Origin: Colletes latitarsis
Lineage: Eukaryota; Arthropoda; Insecta; Hymenoptera; Colletidae
Length of the DNA: 64,000 nt
Direction of reading: 5' to 3'
Assembly: GCF_051014445.1 (NCBI RefSeq)
Contig: NC_135143.1
Coordinates: forward strand, 1,860,001-1,924,000
Under the pieces are notes generated by a model. The model searched no databases. It had not been told where the DNA came from and saw only the letters and a program-made list of their open reading frames with translations. The first letter of the stretch is position 1; every line of letters starts with the position of its first letter. A program made the position numbers and the translations under genes. This document shows, piece by piece, positions 62,431 to 64,000 of this stretch.

Positions 62431-64000
62431 TCAACAAGTATGCGAAGAAGGCAAAATCCTGAGCCGGATGCGGGCATAAACCAGGCCTAACACAGACCTA
62501 ACCGGTTTTATCCTCTAAAATACTGACCGAATCCAGGTTTAATTGACTGTTACTGTGTGGTACCACATTACTACGTGATTCAAACCCGAAAAAACCTAGG
62601 ATCTGGCCAACAAGTATGCGAAGAAGGCATAATCATGAGCCAAATGCGGGCATAACCCAGACCTAACTCAGACCTAACCGGTGTTACCGACTAAAATACT
62701 GACCGAATCCAGGTTTCATTGACCGTTACTGTGTGGTACCACATTACTTCGTGATTCAAACCCGAAAAAACCCAGGACCTGGCCAAGAAGTATGCTAAGA
62801 AGGCGAAATCATGAGCCAGATGCGGGCATAACCCAGACCTAACCCAGGGCTAACCGGTTTTATCCTCTAAAATACTGACCGAATCCAGGTTTAATTGACT
62901 GTTACTGTGTGGTACCACATTACTACGTCACCCAAACTCGAAAAAACCAAGGATCTGGCCAACAAGTATGCGAAGAAGACACAATCATGAGCCTGATGCG
63001 GGCATAACCCAGACCTAACCGGTGTTATCCTCTAAAATATTGACCGAATCCAGGTTTAGTTGACTGTTACTTTGTGGTACCACATTCCTACGTGATTCAA
63101 ACCCGAAAAAACCCAGGATCTGGCCAACAAGTATGCGAAGAAGGCAAAATCATGAGCCAGATGCGGGCATAACCCAGACCTAACCCAGACCTAACCGGTG
63201 TTATCCTCTAAAATATTGACCGAATCCAGGTTTACTTGACTGTTACTGTCTGGTACCACATTCCTACGTGATTCAAACCCGAAAAAAACCCAGGATCTGG
63301 CCAACAAGAATGCGGAAAAGGCAAAATCATGAGTCAGATGCGGCCATAACCCAGACCTAACTCAGACCTAACCGGTGTTACCGACTAAAATACTGACCGA
63401 ATCCAGGTTACATTGACCGTTACTGTGTGGTACCACATTACTACGTGACTCAAGCTCGAGAAAACCCAGGATATGGCCAACAAGTATGCGAAGAAGGCAA
63501 AATCATGAGCCAGATGCGGGCATAACCCAGACCATACCCACACCATACCCAGACCTAACCGGTTTTATCCTGTAACATATTGATCCAAACCAGGTTCAAT
63601 TGACTGTTACAATGTGGTACCATATTACTACGTGACTCAAGCTCGAGAAAACCCAGGATATGGCCAAGAAGTATGCGAAGAAGGCGAAATCATGAGCCAG
63701 ATGCGGGCATAACCCAGACCTAACCCAGACCTAACCGGCGTTATCCTATAAAATATTCATCGAAACCAGGTTTAATTGACTGTTTCTATGTGGTACCACA
63801 TTACTTCGTGATTCAAACCCGAAAAAACCCAGGACCTGGCCAACAAGTATGCGTAGGATGCAAAATCATGAGCCCGATGCGAGCATAACCCAGACCTAAC
63901 CCAGTCCTAACCGGTGTTATCCTCTAAAATATTGATCGAAACTAGGTTTAATTGACTGTTTCTACGTGGTACCACATTACTACGTGATTCAAGCCCGAAA
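62431..64000 (+). repeat. Right-end copy of the 59.2-60.5 kb block
   Basis: AAAACCTAGG at 62591 matches 59223 (3,368 bp). After a one-monomer loss near 62840 the offset is 3,192 bp: CTGTCTGG at 60054/63246 and GGTTCAATTG at 60401/63593. At the loss the sub-repeat reads CCCAGGGCTAACC, a hybrid of CCCAGACC and CCCAGGCC forms. The last 200 bp turn to the TTCGTGATTC, GCGTAGGATGC and AACTAGG alleles. The array runs off the window. Confidence 0.83.

Larger units (their letters stand above)
1..64000 (+). repeat. 176-bp tandem satellite array, fills the window
   Basis: Seen: the segment ATGAGCCAGATGCGG recurs from end to end at steps of 176 bp, with steps of 165 and 186-187 bp mixed in (for example 543, 719, 884, 1060, 1225, 1401, 1577, 1753, 1928, 2104, 2280). 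About 365 monomers are present and every one is in the same orientation. I found no inversion and no unique sequence or mobile-element insertion between monomers. Known: nucleosome-length tandem satellites with higher-order repeats are typical of eukaryotic centromeric or pericentromeric DNA. Inferred: this is such an array. The family and species are not recognised. The strand given is only the orientation used here for the monomer. Confidence 0.98.

Noticed and set aside
1..64000. CRISPR array.
   Set aside because: The repetition is continuous over the entire monomer. There are no short conserved repeats separated by unrelated spacers, and no cas genes.
1..64000. CENP-B box (pattern NTTCGNNNNANNCGGGN).
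   Set aside because: The TTCG words on both strands (CTTCGCATAC on the minus strand, ACTTCGTGATTC in one plus-strand variant) do not have A and CGGG at the required positions.
1..64000. Telomere or subtelomere from the CCTAACCC words.
   Set aside because: The words occur as two or three 11-bp units inside each 176-bp monomer, never as a perfect run of 5-8-bp telomere repeats. A telomere-like origin of the unit is kept only as a hypothesis.
1..64000. Transposon or retroelement insertion inside the array.
   Set aside because: Following the monomer head from end to end, I found no interruption longer than small indels, and no terminal repeats, poly-A tail with target duplication, or unrelated sequence.

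Overview
The whole 64-kb window is one uninterrupted, head-to-tail satellite DNA array, with no gene, RNA gene, transposon or unique spacer that I can support. The basic monomer is 176 bp and about 365 copies fit in the window, all in the same orientation. The layout (nucleosome-sized monomer, higher-order repeats of many sizes, very recent segmental duplications) is that of eukaryotic centromeric or pericentromeric heterochromatin. I do not recognise the satellite family and cannot name the species or kingdom. One representative monomer (14956-15131), counted by hand, is 46% GC with 7 CpG, an observed/expected CpG ratio near 0.76, so CpG is not strongly depleted.

Each monomer has the same internal order. 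First comes a run of an 11-bp sub-repeat (CCCAGACCTAA) in 1, 2 or 3 copies, giving 165-, 176- or 187-bp monomers. A variable 'switch' block follows (GTGTTACCGACTAAAATACTG, GCGTTATCCTATAAAATATT and others, quoted here only in part), then a conserved core CCAGGTTTAATTG, a palindrome centred on GGTACC (TGTGGTACCACA, up to 16 bp in one subtype), an ACGT element, an A-rich tract, and a conserved segment ending ATGAGCCAGATGCGG. Monomers are mosaics: a few alleles at each block are combined, and some combinations are tightly linked.

Higher-order organisation, left to right: 1-3.4 kb, a 14-monomer unit (2,462 bp) with a partial second copy; 3.5-7.2 kb, a 10-monomer repeat (1,743 bp, 1,567 bp after loss of one monomer); 7.9-10.0 kb, further copies of the left-end unit; 10.2-10.7 kb, three nearly identical adjacent monomers; 10.7-12.8 kb, copies of 5.3-7.3 kb sequence; 13.5-14.9 kb, a dimer and a duplicated monomer; 17.3-18.5 kb, a trimer repeat; 18.5-35 kb, nested large duplications (blocks A and B arranged A1-B1-A2-linker-B2, the A copies differing at only about ten sites in 3.68 kb); 38.4-41.75 kb, a 1,771-bp repeat; 41.75-43.95 kb, a 7-monomer 1,232-bp repeat; 47.3-49.0 kb, a 5-monomer 871-bp repeat; 52.7-60.3 kb, a pair of blocks 5.5-5.7 kb apart; 60-64 kb, a further copy at 3.19-3.37 kb spacing. 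One half-monomer tandem duplication of exactly 91 bp sits at 56,023.

Nothing encodes protein. Because 176 is not a multiple of 3, the reading frame shifts at each 176-bp monomer, so open frames end within about one and a half monomers; the short open frames are repeated by-products of the satellite. Offsets and block limits were measured by eye from matched landmark words; repeat limits are accurate to roughly +/-50 bp unless an exact landmark is cited.
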